Assembly (NCBI RefSeq): GCF_016862315.1
Contig: NZ_BOMS01000100.1
Span: 1-64,000, forward strand
Length of the DNA stretch: 64,000 bases
DNA from: Actinoplanes palleronii
GTDB lineage: Bacteria > Actinomycetota > Actinomycetes > Mycobacteriales > Micromonosporaceae
Reading direction: 5' to 3'
A program made the translations under genes and the position numbers. The notes beneath the pieces are model-generated. The model ran no database searches. It was not told the origin of the DNA and was given only the letters and a program-made list of their open reading frames with translations. This document shows, one piece after another, positions 1 to 6,853 of this stretch. Each line of letters opens with the position of its first letter. Position 1 is the first letter of the stretch.

Positions 1-32
1 GTTTCTGCCCGCGCCCGCCGCACCGCGCGCGA

Positions 33-51
33 ACGGGCGGCTACCGCCCGT
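33..51. terminator. Short GC hairpin, possible terminator of an upstream gene
   Basis: An 8-bp perfect inverted repeat (ACGGGCGG, loop CTA, CCGCCCGT) lies in the first 60 bases. No gene is visible before position 171, so it most likely ends a gene that lies left of the window. No T-run follows, as is usual in actinobacteria. Nothing else is recognisable in 52-156. Confidence 0.4.
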
Positions 52-170
52 CCCGGCGGTCAGCAAAGCCCCCACCGTCGTCCTGCTCCGGTCGGGACCA
101 GTGGCCCTGCCGGGAGGGTTCTCGCTCGGATGAGGATGCCTGGTGGGAACCCTTGTGGAGGAGGCACGTC

Positions 171-1022
171 ATGCGGGCACAGGCGGTCGTCGTCGCGACT
201 GATGGCACCGAGGCCAGCCGGGCTGCGATCAGCTGGGCGACTGCCGAGGCGCTGCGCCGGGGGCAGCCGTTGCGGGTCGTGCACGTGCTGGACTGGGACT
301 GGTCGGCGGCGCGGTACGAGTTCGCCGGTGAGCTGTTCGAGGATGAGCGGCAGCAGGCCGAGGCGCTGGTCGCGGGGGTGGCCCGGCGGGCGCGGGCGGC
401 GACGCCGGAGCTCGAGGCCGAATCCGACCTGCTGATCGGGGACCCGGCCGCTCAACTGATCATCGACACCGAGTCGGCGGGGCTGATGGTTCTCGGTCAT
501 CGGGGCCGGGGCGGGTTCGCCGGGCTGCGGCTCGGGTCGGTCAGTCAGCGGGTCGCCACCCACGCGCACTGCCCGGTGGCGGTGATCCGGGACCACGCTC
601 TCACCACCGACGACCGGCCGGTGGTGGCCGGGGTGGACGACTCGGCGGCCGCCGACGACGTGCTCGAGGCAGCGTTCACCGCGGCCGCCCAGCGGGAGTC
701 CGGGCTGGTGCTGATCCGGGCCTACCCGCCCCGGTACCCGGAAGCCGCCGTGCGGGAACGACTCGCCGAGCAGGTCGCGCCGTGGCAGAACAAGTTCCCC
801 GATGTTCAGGTGGAGACCTCGGTGTCACCGGACGGCGCGGCGTCGGTGCTGGTCGGCGTCTCGCGGGGCGCGCAGCTGGTGATCGTCGGCAGCCGCGGGC
901 ACGGGGTGATCGCCGGGACGCTGCTCGGGTCCACCGGCCTGCAACTGCTGCACCACGCCGCCTGCCCGGTCCTGATCATCCGACCGGGCCGGAATCAGGA
1001 GGCGACCGAGGCCGGGTCGTGA
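171..1022 (+). CDS. Tandem universal stress protein (UspA family)
   Basis: This 283-aa cytoplasmic protein has two UspA domains in tandem. Each domain ends in the ATP-binding signature G-2x-G-9x-G(S/T): GHRGRGGFAGLRLGS near residue 110-125 and GSRGHGVIAGTLLGS near residue 242-256. Double Usp proteins of this length are standard in actinobacteria, where they bind ATP and are linked to dormancy, hypoxia or general stress. The ATG at 171 is preferred to the in-frame TTG at 153 because a strong GGAGGAGG ribosome site lies about 7 nt before it. It is monocistronic. Its last 28 nt overlap, tail to tail, a truncated GGDEF gene on the other strand. The family call is firm; the stress signal is unknown. 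Confidence 0.93.
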   Translation: MRAQAVVVATDGTEASRAAISWATAEALRRGQPLRVVHVLDWDWSAARYEFAGELFEDERQQAEALVAGVARRARAATPELEAESDLLIGDPAAQLIIDTESAGLMVLGHRGRGGFAGLRLGSVSQRVATHAHCPVAVIRDHALTTDDRPVVAGVDDSAAADDVLEAAFTAAAQRESGLVLIRAYPPRYPEAAVRERLAEQVAPWQNKFPDVQVETSVSPDGAASVLVGVSRGAQLVIVGSRGHGVIAGTLLGSTGLQLLHHAACPVLIIRPGRNQEATEAGS

Positions 1023-1417
1023 AGCGGCCGGGGTGAACCCGCGACGGACTCGCCGTCGCTGACCACCCGGTTCCGGCCCTGCTCCTTGGCCGCATACAGG
1101 GCCCGGTCCGCCCGCCGCAGCAGATCCTCGGCGTCCGCTGTGGACACGAGCTGCGCGACGCCGGCGCTGAAGGTCACTCGCAGCGGGCCCAGCCGGGTGG
1201 CGACCGCGATCTGCGTGCACCGCAGGCGCCACTGTTCGACGAGGTCCGCCGCGGTCGCAGCGCCGACGCCGGGCAGGATGACCGCGAACTCCTCGCCGCC
1301 GTACCGGGCCACGGTGGCGTCCGGGCCGGCCGCCTCGCTGATCTCCTGGGCGAGCCGGATCAGCACCTCGTCCCCGATCGCGTGCCCGTACGTGTCTTCG
1401 CATCCGTCGATGCCCAT
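995..1417 (-). pseudogene. Truncated GGDEF (diguanylate cyclase) fragment
   Basis: The 140 codons from an ATG at 1417 encode the C-terminal two thirds of a GGDEF domain. Visible parts are DTYGHAIGDE (residues 8-17), the active-site loop RYGGEEF (39-44) and the end ADRALYAAKEQGRNRV. The first beta strand, which carries the metal-binding D-x-D-x-FK segment, is missing and is replaced by a short unrelated stretch (MGIDGCE). No RxxD inhibitory site precedes GGEEF. No sensor domain exists upstream, where the VanZ-like gene begins after 32 nt. Without the metal-binding aspartate the product is unlikely to make c-di-GMP. I read it as a deletion remnant of a longer cyclase, though a small expressed GGEEF protein cannot be excluded. 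Confidence 0.6.
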
Positions 1418-1449
1418 CGGCCGCCGGCGCGCGGAGTTGAGCGGAACTG

Positions 1450-1986
1450 TCACCCGGTGCGCCACCAGCGCCGGGACAGCAGTGCGGCGAGTCCCGCCCC
1501 GGCCGCGTTGAGCAGCACGTCGTCGACCGAGGACACCCGGTCGAGTCGCAGCACGTGCTGCAGGACCTCGACCAGCGCCGAGCAGACCGCGGCCAGCGCC
1601 AGGATCCGCGGTACCGAGGCCAGCGCCGCGAACCGGATCGGCCCGAAGAACCCGAGCGCCGCGAACACCAGCAGGTTCCCGACGACCTGCACCACAACGG
1701 TCAGCGGCGGGGAGGCGAGGACCGCCAGCAGGTCCCGCACCGGCACCAGGCTCACCCGCCCGGACACCTCTCCGGCCCGCGGCCCCGGCAACATGATCAT
1801 CCAGATCCACGGCACCGTCCCGTAGACGATCCCGACCTCGGCCATCGACCTGCGCCACGCCGCCCCGGTGCCTTCCCGGCGCCGGACCAGCACCCACACC
1901 ACGAGCGCCGCCAGCGGCAACGCGGCCACCGTCAGCAGCACCACCCCGCTGATCGCGCCGAACCACCAGTGCCACCCCGTGATCAT
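1450..1986 (-). CDS. VanZ-like membrane protein
   Basis: This 178-aa protein has four to five hydrophobic segments: residues 8-34, about 50-65, about 88-115 and about 120-140, plus a C-terminal small-residue helix. The order matches the VanZ family: a paired N-terminal hairpin, a P-G region after the second helix (IMLPGPRAGE) and the conserved S-x-x-VE-x-x-Q motif (SALVEVLQ, near residue 138). The family includes VanZ of teicoplanin resistance, but most chromosomal members have no tested role and a resistance phenotype should not be assumed. The ATG at 1986 is the first in frame. It is followed on the same strand by the GGDEF remnant. Upstream lies the long repeat element at 2067-2452. Confidence 0.75.
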   Translation of the reverse strand: MITGWHWWFGAISGVVLLTVAALPLAALVVWVLVRRREGTGAAWRRSMAEVGIVYGTVPWIWMIMLPGPRAGEVSGRVSLVPVRDLLAVLASPPLTVVVQVVGNLLVFAALGFFGPIRFAALASVPRILALAAVCSALVEVLQHVLRLDRVSSVDDVLLNAAGAGLAALLSRRWWRTG

Positions 1987-2066
1987 TCGCCCCCGGCGCG
2001 CAATCTACCCAAGCCACGCACGCCCATCCGGCCGGCTCAAGGCAGCTGTTCCATTGCGGTCAACCC

Positions 2067-2452
2067 CGATTGGGTACGAATGTGGAGCGCTCGTCCGCAG
2101 GCTACGAGCCGAGTCCCGCCCGTGAGGCGACGCGACACCGCGACCACTCCGGACCGCAGCGCGCCTCCCGGTCACCGGCTGGGCCTCAGGGGTGTCTCCG
2201 CCATGCGGAGACACCCCTGAGAGCCAGCCAACCCCCGCAAGCCGCGGCCGCAGCCTTGAGTGGCCCCGGTCTCGCGCAACGAGCGGGCCCGCAAGGCGCG
2301 GCCGGAGCCCTGCGTCTCCTCGATCTCGCGGCGACGAGCGGGCCGCAAGGCGCGGCCGGGGCCCGGGGAGGGAGCGGTCTTGCGGCGGCCTCACGGGCGG
2401 GACTCGGCTTGTGGCCTGCGGACGGGCGCTCCGTAGTCGTACCGAATAAATG
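2067..2452. repeat. Long inverted-repeat element, copy A (MITE-like)
   Basis: The 473-bp gap between the VanZ-like and GNAT genes is filled by this element. Its ends are inverted repeats of about 55 bp: 2070-2128 pairs with 2388-2448, sharing GTCCGCAGGC and AGCCGAGTCCCGCCCGTGAG. In the middle is a second palindrome (2177-2200 with 2206-2229, loop CCATG, 22 of 24 bases paired). Between them are short direct repeats of CGCAAGGCGCGGCCGG (about 2291 and 2346). There is no credible open reading frame. A related element lies at 14051-14386. Terminal repeats and no coding capacity suggest a MITE-like mobile element or a long structured RNA; no target duplication is obvious. Confidence 0.7.
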
Positions 2453-2490
2453 TGTTGCTGAGTCGGGCGTGTGGTGTTTCGGTTCTGCGC

Positions 2491-3276
2491 ATGGAACACC
2501 AAGCGGTACTCGCGCTCTTCGACCGGCAGATGCGGCACGACATGCGGCCCAGCGGGCCGACCACCCGGATCGAACGCGACGGTGGGATCGTGCGGCACGT
2601 CGGCACGGCCGAGGACTGGAACGCCGTGAGCTGGTCGGGCCTCGACGAGGACACCGCCGATGCGGCGATCGCGGAGCAGGTGCGGTATTTCGGTGAGCGG
2701 GGGCTGCCGTTCGAGTGGAAGCTCTACGGTCATGACCAGCCCGCTGACCTCGGCGGACGGCTGCTGGCGGCCGGGTTCGTGCCGGAGGATCCGGAGACCC
2801 TGATGATCGCGTCGATCAAGGAGTTGCGGCTCGACGCGGAGCCGCCGGAGGGGGTCCGGCTGGTGCCGGTGACCGACGAGGCCGGTGTGGACCTGCTGAT
2901 CCGGGCCGCCGACGCGGCGTTCGAGCATGACAGCGGATCGCTGCGCAACCGGCTCGTCGCTCAGCTCGCGACCGCGCCGGAGAGTGTCCGGATCTTCGTG
3001 GCGATGGCCGGTGACGAACCGGTGTCCGGCGCCCGGATGGATCTCGAGGAGGGCACCGCCTTCGCCAGCCTGTGGGGCGGCGGCACGGTGGCGGCGTGGC
3101 GCGGCCGGGGGATCTACAAGGCGCTCGTCGCGTGCCGCGCCCGGATCGCCGCCGATCTCGGGTACGAGTACCTTCAGGTGGACGCCTCCGACCAGAGCCG
3201 TCCGATTCTGCACCGGCTCGGCTTCACCGCGGTGGACACCACCACGCCCTACCAGTGGAGCCCGGGCACGCACTGA
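2491..3276 (+). CDS. GNAT-family N-acetyltransferase
   Basis: This 261-aa protein has its GNAT core in the C-terminal half. The acetyl-CoA pyrophosphate loop appears as WRGRGIYKAL (about residues 204-213), followed by a helix and the beta strand YLQVDASDQSRPILHRLGF, which is typical of motif B. The N-terminal half (1-120) resembles the degenerate first GNAT fold seen in two-domain acetyltransferases. Substrate is unknown. ATG 2491 is chosen over GTG 2452, because 2452 lies at the very end of the repeat element and the first 13 codons from it look non-coding. The epimerase gene follows 17 nt downstream and is probably co-transcribed. Confidence 0.85.
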   Translation: MEHQAVLALFDRQMRHDMRPSGPTTRIERDGGIVRHVGTAEDWNAVSWSGLDEDTADAAIAEQVRYFGERGLPFEWKLYGHDQPADLGGRLLAAGFVPEDPETLMIASIKELRLDAEPPEGVRLVPVTDEAGVDLLIRAADAAFEHDSGSLRNRLVAQLATAPESVRIFVAMAGDEPVSGARMDLEEGTAFASLWGGGTVAAWRGRGIYKALVACRARIAADLGYEYLQVDASDQSRPILHRLGFTAVDTTTPYQWSPGTH

Positions 3277-3293
3277 CACCACTGGGAGCTGAC

Positions 3294-4148
3294 GTGCCTC
3301 GTATCGCTGTGACCGGCGGCAGCGGCAAACTGGGCCGCGCCGTCGTGCAGGAGTTGCTGACACACGACTACGAGGTCGTCAACCTCGACCTGGCCGCGCC
3401 ACGCGAGCCGCTCTGCCCGCACACCCGCGTCGACCTGACCGATTATGGCCAGGTCGTCGAGGCGCTCACCGCGATCGACAGCCGGTACACCGGAGTGGAC
3501 GCCGTGGTGCACCTCGCCGCGATCCCGGGGCCCGGGGTGGCGCCGAACGCGGCCACCTTCGCCAACAACATCACCGCCAGCTACAACGTGTTCGCGGCGG
3601 CGCGGGCGGCCGGGATCACCCGGGTGGTGTGGGCGTCCAGCGAGACGCTGCTCGGGTTGCCGTTCGACGCGCCGCCGCCGTACCTGCCGGTCGACGAGGA
3701 GTACCAGGCACGGCCGGAGACGTCGTATTCCCTGGCCAAGCACCTCGACGAGCAGATGGCCGAGCAGTTCTGCCGGTGGAACCCGGCGCTGACCATGGTC
3801 GGGCTGCGGTTCTCGAACGTGATGGAGCCGGCCGACTACGCCGCGTTCCCGGCGTTCGACGCCGACCCGCGCGAGCGGATCTGGAACCTGTGGGGCTACA
3901 TCGACGCCCGCGACGGCGCGCAGGCGGTACGGCTCGCGCTCGGCTACGACCGGCCCGGCAGCGAGATCTTCGTGATCGCCAACGCCGACACCGTGATGAA
4001 CCGCAGCAGCGCGGAGCTGGCCGCCGAGTACTTCCCGGACGTGCCGGTGACCCGGGAGCTCAGCGGGCACGAGACGCTGCTCTCCATCGACAAGGCCCGC
4101 CGTCTGCTCGGTTTCGAGCCCTGGCACAGCTGGCGCGACCAGGTCTGA
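3294..4148 (+). CDS. NAD(P)-dependent epimerase/dehydratase (extended SDR)
   Basis: This 284-aa protein has an N-terminal Rossmann motif TGGSGKLG (residues 7-14). It also has the D-L pair after beta 2 (NLDLA), AAIPGPG at the NAD-contacting loop, a serine-rich strand WASSETLLG and the catalytic Y-x-x-x-K (YSLAK, near residue 150). These place it in the NAD-dependent epimerase/dehydratase family (UDP-glucose 4-epimerase-like). It is shorter than classical sugar epimerases, as in the group annotated as NAD(P)-dependent oxidoreductases. The GTG start at 3294 follows GGGAGC by 5 nt. It probably shares an mRNA with the GNAT gene upstream. The substrate cannot be read from the sequence. Confidence 0.85.
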   Translation: MPRIAVTGGSGKLGRAVVQELLTHDYEVVNLDLAAPREPLCPHTRVDLTDYGQVVEALTAIDSRYTGVDAVVHLAAIPGPGVAPNAATFANNITASYNVFAAARAAGITRVVWASSETLLGLPFDAPPPYLPVDEEYQARPETSYSLAKHLDEQMAEQFCRWNPALTMVGLRFSNVMEPADYAAFPAFDADPRERIWNLWGYIDARDGAQAVRLALGYDRPGSEIFVIANADTVMNRSSAELAAEYFPDVPVTRELSGHETLLSIDKARRLLGFEPWHSWRDQV

Positions 4149-4206
4149 GCCAGCCGGCTTGGGAAAAAAGCGACCGGCCTGAGCCCGCCGGCGTGAAAAG
4201 CGGCGC

Positions 4207-4223
4207 GTTCAGCGGGCGTTCAG
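4207..4223 (+). promoter_or_regulatory. Tandem GTTCAG operator before the response-regulator gene
   Basis: Two GTTCAG hexamers (4207-4212 and 4218-4223) are spaced exactly 11 bp start to start, the one-turn spacing typical of OmpR-family dimers bound to direct repeats. The same pair with the same spacing recurs upstream of the PepSY gene at 6256-6272, which supports autoregulation by the adjacent regulator. Confidence 0.55.
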
Positions 4224-4246
4224 GCGGCGTGCGCGAGGATGGCCGG

Positions 4247-4924
4247 ATGCGTGTGCTCGTGGTCGAGGACGAGAAACGGCTCGCCTGGTCGCTGCGGGCC
4301 GGACTGGAAGCCGAGGGGTTCGCCGTCGACGTCGCCCACGACGGCACCGACGGCCTGTGGCGGGCCCGGGAGAACGCGTACGCGGTGATCGTGCTCGACC
4401 TGATGCTGCCCGGCCTCAACGGCTACCAGGTCTGCGCGGCGCTGCGCGCTGAACAGAACTGGACACCGATCGTGATGCTCACCGCCAAGGACGGCGAGTG
4501 GGATCAGGTGGAGGGCCTCGACACCGGCGCCGACGACTATTTGACCAAGCCGTTCTCGTTCCCGGTGCTCGTCGCCCGGCTGCGCGCGGTGGCCCGGCGC
4601 GGCGCCCGCGAGCGGCCCACCGAGCTGACCGCGGGTGATCTGCGGATCGACCCGGCCGCGCGGCAGGTGCACCGCGGCGAGACCGTTATCGATCTGACCG
4701 CCCGCGAGTTCGCTCTGCTGGCGTTCCTGGCCCGCAACGCCGGCGACGTGGTGTCGAAGCGGCAGATCCTCGAAGCGGTGTGGGACGCCGACTTCGACGG
4801 CGATCCGAACATCGTCGAGGTCTACGTCCGGCACCTGCGCAACAAGATCGACCGCCCGTTCGGCCGGGAGGCGATCCAGACCCTGCGTGGCGCCGGGTAC
4901 CGGCTGGGCAGCGACGGTGGGTGA
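4247..4924 (+). CDS. OmpR-family response regulator
   Basis: This 225-aa protein has a receiver domain (residues 1-115) with acidic pair E8/D9, phospho-acceptor Asp51 in VLDLMLPG, Thr in MLTAKD and Lys in LTKPFS. A winged-helix DNA-binding domain follows (about 130-222) with the typical end VEVYVRHLRNKID...LRGAGYRL. It is the cytoplasmic output of the sensor kinase encoded next, whose GTG start overlaps its stop by 8 nt. The start at 4247 is the first ATG before the conserved RVLVVEDE strand. The tandem GTTCAG sites 24 nt upstream suggest autoregulation. The pair resembles CseBC/TcrXY-type systems that control a PepSY-containing exported protein. Confidence 0.93.
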   Translation: MRVLVVEDEKRLAWSLRAGLEAEGFAVDVAHDGTDGLWRARENAYAVIVLDLMLPGLNGYQVCAALRAEQNWTPIVMLTAKDGEWDQVEGLDTGADDYLTKPFSFPVLVARLRAVARRGARERPTELTAGDLRIDPAARQVHRGETVIDLTAREFALLAFLARNAGDVVSKRQILEAVWDADFDGDPNIVEVYVRHLRNKIDRPFGREAIQTLRGAGYRLGSDGG

Positions 4925-6239
4925 GCACGCGTCGGTCCGGCTGCGCACCACCGCGCTCGCGGTGCTGGTCATGGCGGTCGCGCTGGTCACCGCGGCGTTC
5001 GCGTTGCTGCTCCTGGTCCGCGGATCGTTGCGTGGCGGCATCGCGACCGCGGCCGAGGACCGCGCGGCCGCACTGGCCGCGCAGATCACGACGTCCGGGC
5101 TGCCCGCGCCGGCCGTCGACGACGAGGACGACGAATTCGAATACGACGACGTGGTCTGGCAGGTCCGGGACGCCGCCGGCACCGTGGTCCGCTCCTCGCA
5201 GTCACTGCCGGCGCCGCTGCCGGTCACGGAGGCCGATCAGGTCCGGATTTCCGATTCCGATCATTTGTACGTCGTGACGACCGAGGACGCGGGCCCCTAC
5301 ACGGTCATCGTCGCCGCGTCGCTGGAGGAGGTCGGCGACTCGACCGGCGCGCTCGCCACTCCCCTGCTGATCGGCGTGCCGCTGGTGCTGCTGGTGGCCG
5401 GTGGCATCACCTGGCTGGTGGTGGGCCGCGCGCTCGCCCCGGTCGAGCGGATCCGCCGCGAGGTCGAGGAGATCACCGGCGAACGGCTGGACCGGCGGGT
5501 GCCCGAACCGGCGTCCCGCGACGAGATCCATCGTCTGGCGCAGACCATGAACCGGATGCTCGGCCGGCTGCAGGAGTCCCGGGACCGTCAGCAGCAGTTC
5601 GTCGGGGACGCCTCGCACGAGCTGCGCTCGCCGCTGTCCAGCATCCGGCAGGCGGCCGAGGTGTCCCGGCTGCACCCCGGTGCGCTGCCGGAGGGTGAGC
5701 TGGCCGGGGCGGTGCTCGAGGAGTCCGCCCGGATGGAACGGCTGGTCGAGCAGTTGCTGCTGCTCACCCGTACCGGCGGGGCGGCGGCCCGGCCGGAGCA
5801 GGACGTCGACCTGGACGATCTGGCCCTCGCCGAGGTGCGGCGGGTGCGCCGGTCCGGCCGGAAGGTGGACTCGGCCGGGGTCGGGGCCGGGCGGGTGCGC
5901 GGGGATCAGACGGCGCTGGCCCAGGTCGTACGGAATCTGACCGACAATGCCGCCCGGCACGCGCGGAGCACGGTGCGGATCGCCGTCCGGTCGACGGAGG
6001 ACGGCGGCGCGGTGGAACTGGTGGTCGAGGACGACGGCGACGGGATTCCGGCCGGGCAGCGGGAACGGGTGTTCGAGCGGTTCGTGCGGCTCGACGAGGC
6101 CCGGGACCGGGACGCCGGTGGCAGCGGGCTCGGGCTGGCGATCGTCCGGGAAATCGTCACCGGGCACCAGGGAACCGTGACGATCACGGAGTCCGCCCTG
6201 GGTGGGGCGTGTTTCACGGTCCGCTTGCCGGCTTCCTGA
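4917..6239 (+). CDS. HAMP sensor histidine kinase
   Basis: This 440-aa membrane kinase has TM1 at about 8-33, an extracellular loop rich in D/E (DDEDDEFEYDD, about 70-80) and TM2 at about 150-172. HAMP spans about 173-225. The dimerisation/phospho-acceptor helix is SHELRSPLSSIRQ with His near 234. The ATPase domain shows an N box (LTDNAARHA), a G1 box (DDGDGIP) and a G2 box (GSGLGLAIV). The acidic patch in the sensor loop suggests a cation or cationic-peptide ligand, as in PhoQ/CseC-like sensors; that is inference. GTG 4917 gives an 8-nt overlap with the response regulator. The 97-bp gap that follows holds the operator of the PepSY gene. Confidence 0.92.
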   Translation: MGEHASVRLRTTALAVLVMAVALVTAAFALLLLVRGSLRGGIATAAEDRAAALAAQITTSGLPAPAVDDEDDEFEYDDVVWQVRDAAGTVVRSSQSLPAPLPVTEADQVRISDSDHLYVVTTEDAGPYTVIVAASLEEVGDSTGALATPLLIGVPLVLLVAGGITWLVVGRALAPVERIRREVEEITGERLDRRVPEPASRDEIHRLAQTMNRMLGRLQESRDRQQQFVGDASHELRSPLSSIRQAAEVSRLHPGALPEGELAGAVLEESARMERLVEQLLLLTRTGGAAARPEQDVDLDDLALAEVRRVRRSGRKVDSAGVGAGRVRGDQTALAQVVRNLTDNAARHARSTVRIAVRSTEDGGAVELVVEDDGDGIPAGQRERVFERFVRLDEARDRDAGGSGLGLAIVREIVTGHQGTVTITESALGGACFTVRLPAS

Positions 6240-6245
6240 AAGGAT

Positions 6246-6272
6246 CTTCAGCCGCGTTCAGGTGAGGTTCAG
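6246..6272 (+). promoter_or_regulatory. Triple (C/G)TTCAG direct-repeat operator before the PepSY gene
   Basis: CTTCAG (6246-6251) is followed by GTTCAG at 6256-6261 and 6267-6272. The last two have the same 11-bp spacing as the pair at 4207-4223. This is the likely binding site of the OmpR-type regulator encoded at 4247-4924. Confidence 0.55.
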
Positions 6273-6336
6273 GGTGCCGGGCGCAGGCTGGGGCCGTACT
6301 CGATTCCACCAGTTCCTTTCAGGAAGGCACCCACTG

Positions 6337-6849
6337 ATGAACACCGCCAAGCTCCGCAGCAAGCGCGTCCTCGTCGCCTCCGCCGCCGTGGTGGCCGCCC
6401 TCGGCGCCGGTGGCTTCTGGGCGACCGCCGCGAACGCCGACGTGTCCGGAACCGACCGTGACCGCATCGGGTCGGCCGCCACCCAGGCCGTGCCCGGCAC
6501 CGTCGTCGACGTCGAGGAGAGCGACGACCGCGGCGAGGCGTACGAGGTGGAGGTCCGCCAGGCGGACGGCAGTGAGGTGTCGGTCGGCCTGGACAAGGAC
6601 CTCAAGGTCCTCTCCCAGGAGAAGGACGGCGCCGACGCCGACGACCGGGTGCTGACCGCCGCCGAGCGCTCCTCGGCCGAGAAGGCCGCCCTCGCCGCGG
6701 TCGGCAGCGGCACGATCCTGGACGTGGAAGCCTCCGACGACCAGGGTGTCGCCTACGAGGCCGAGGTCCGCGACGCGGCCGGCCAGGAGTGGGACGTGCA
6801 GCTGGACACCGCGTTCACGGTGGTGTCCAAGACCGCCGACAACGACTGA
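6337..6849 (+). CDS. Exported protein with two PepSY-like repeats
   Basis: This 170-aa protein has a signal peptide: KLRSKR, a hydrophobic core at 11-30, and likely cleavage after TAANA near residue 35. Two similar repeats of about 60 aa follow. Each has the pattern A-x-x-AV(G/P)GT-(V/I)-x-DVE-x-SDD-x-G-x-AYE-(V/A)-EVR, matching PepSY domains, and each is strongly acidic. PepSY proteins are thought to inhibit extracytoplasmic peptidases or to sense envelope conditions. ATG 6337 follows the ribosome site AGGAAGG by 9 nt. Its promoter carries the same tandem GTTCAG sites as the two-component operon just upstream, so it is probably that system's direct target. A secreted lysozyme-like protein gene converges from the right after 4 nt. 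Confidence 0.85.
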   Translation: MNTAKLRSKRVLVASAAVVAALGAGGFWATAANADVSGTDRDRIGSAATQAVPGTVVDVEESDDRGEAYEVEVRQADGSEVSVGLDKDLKVLSQEKDGADADDRVLTAAERSSAEKAALAAVGSGTILDVEASDDQGVAYEAEVRDAAGQEWDVQLDTAFTVVSKTADND

Positions 6850-6853
6850 CCGG

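Noticed and set aside
2005..3363. Long minus-strand frame across element A and the GNAT gene
   Set aside because: Low-complexity R/P/G sequence antisense to a clear GNAT protein; no domain.
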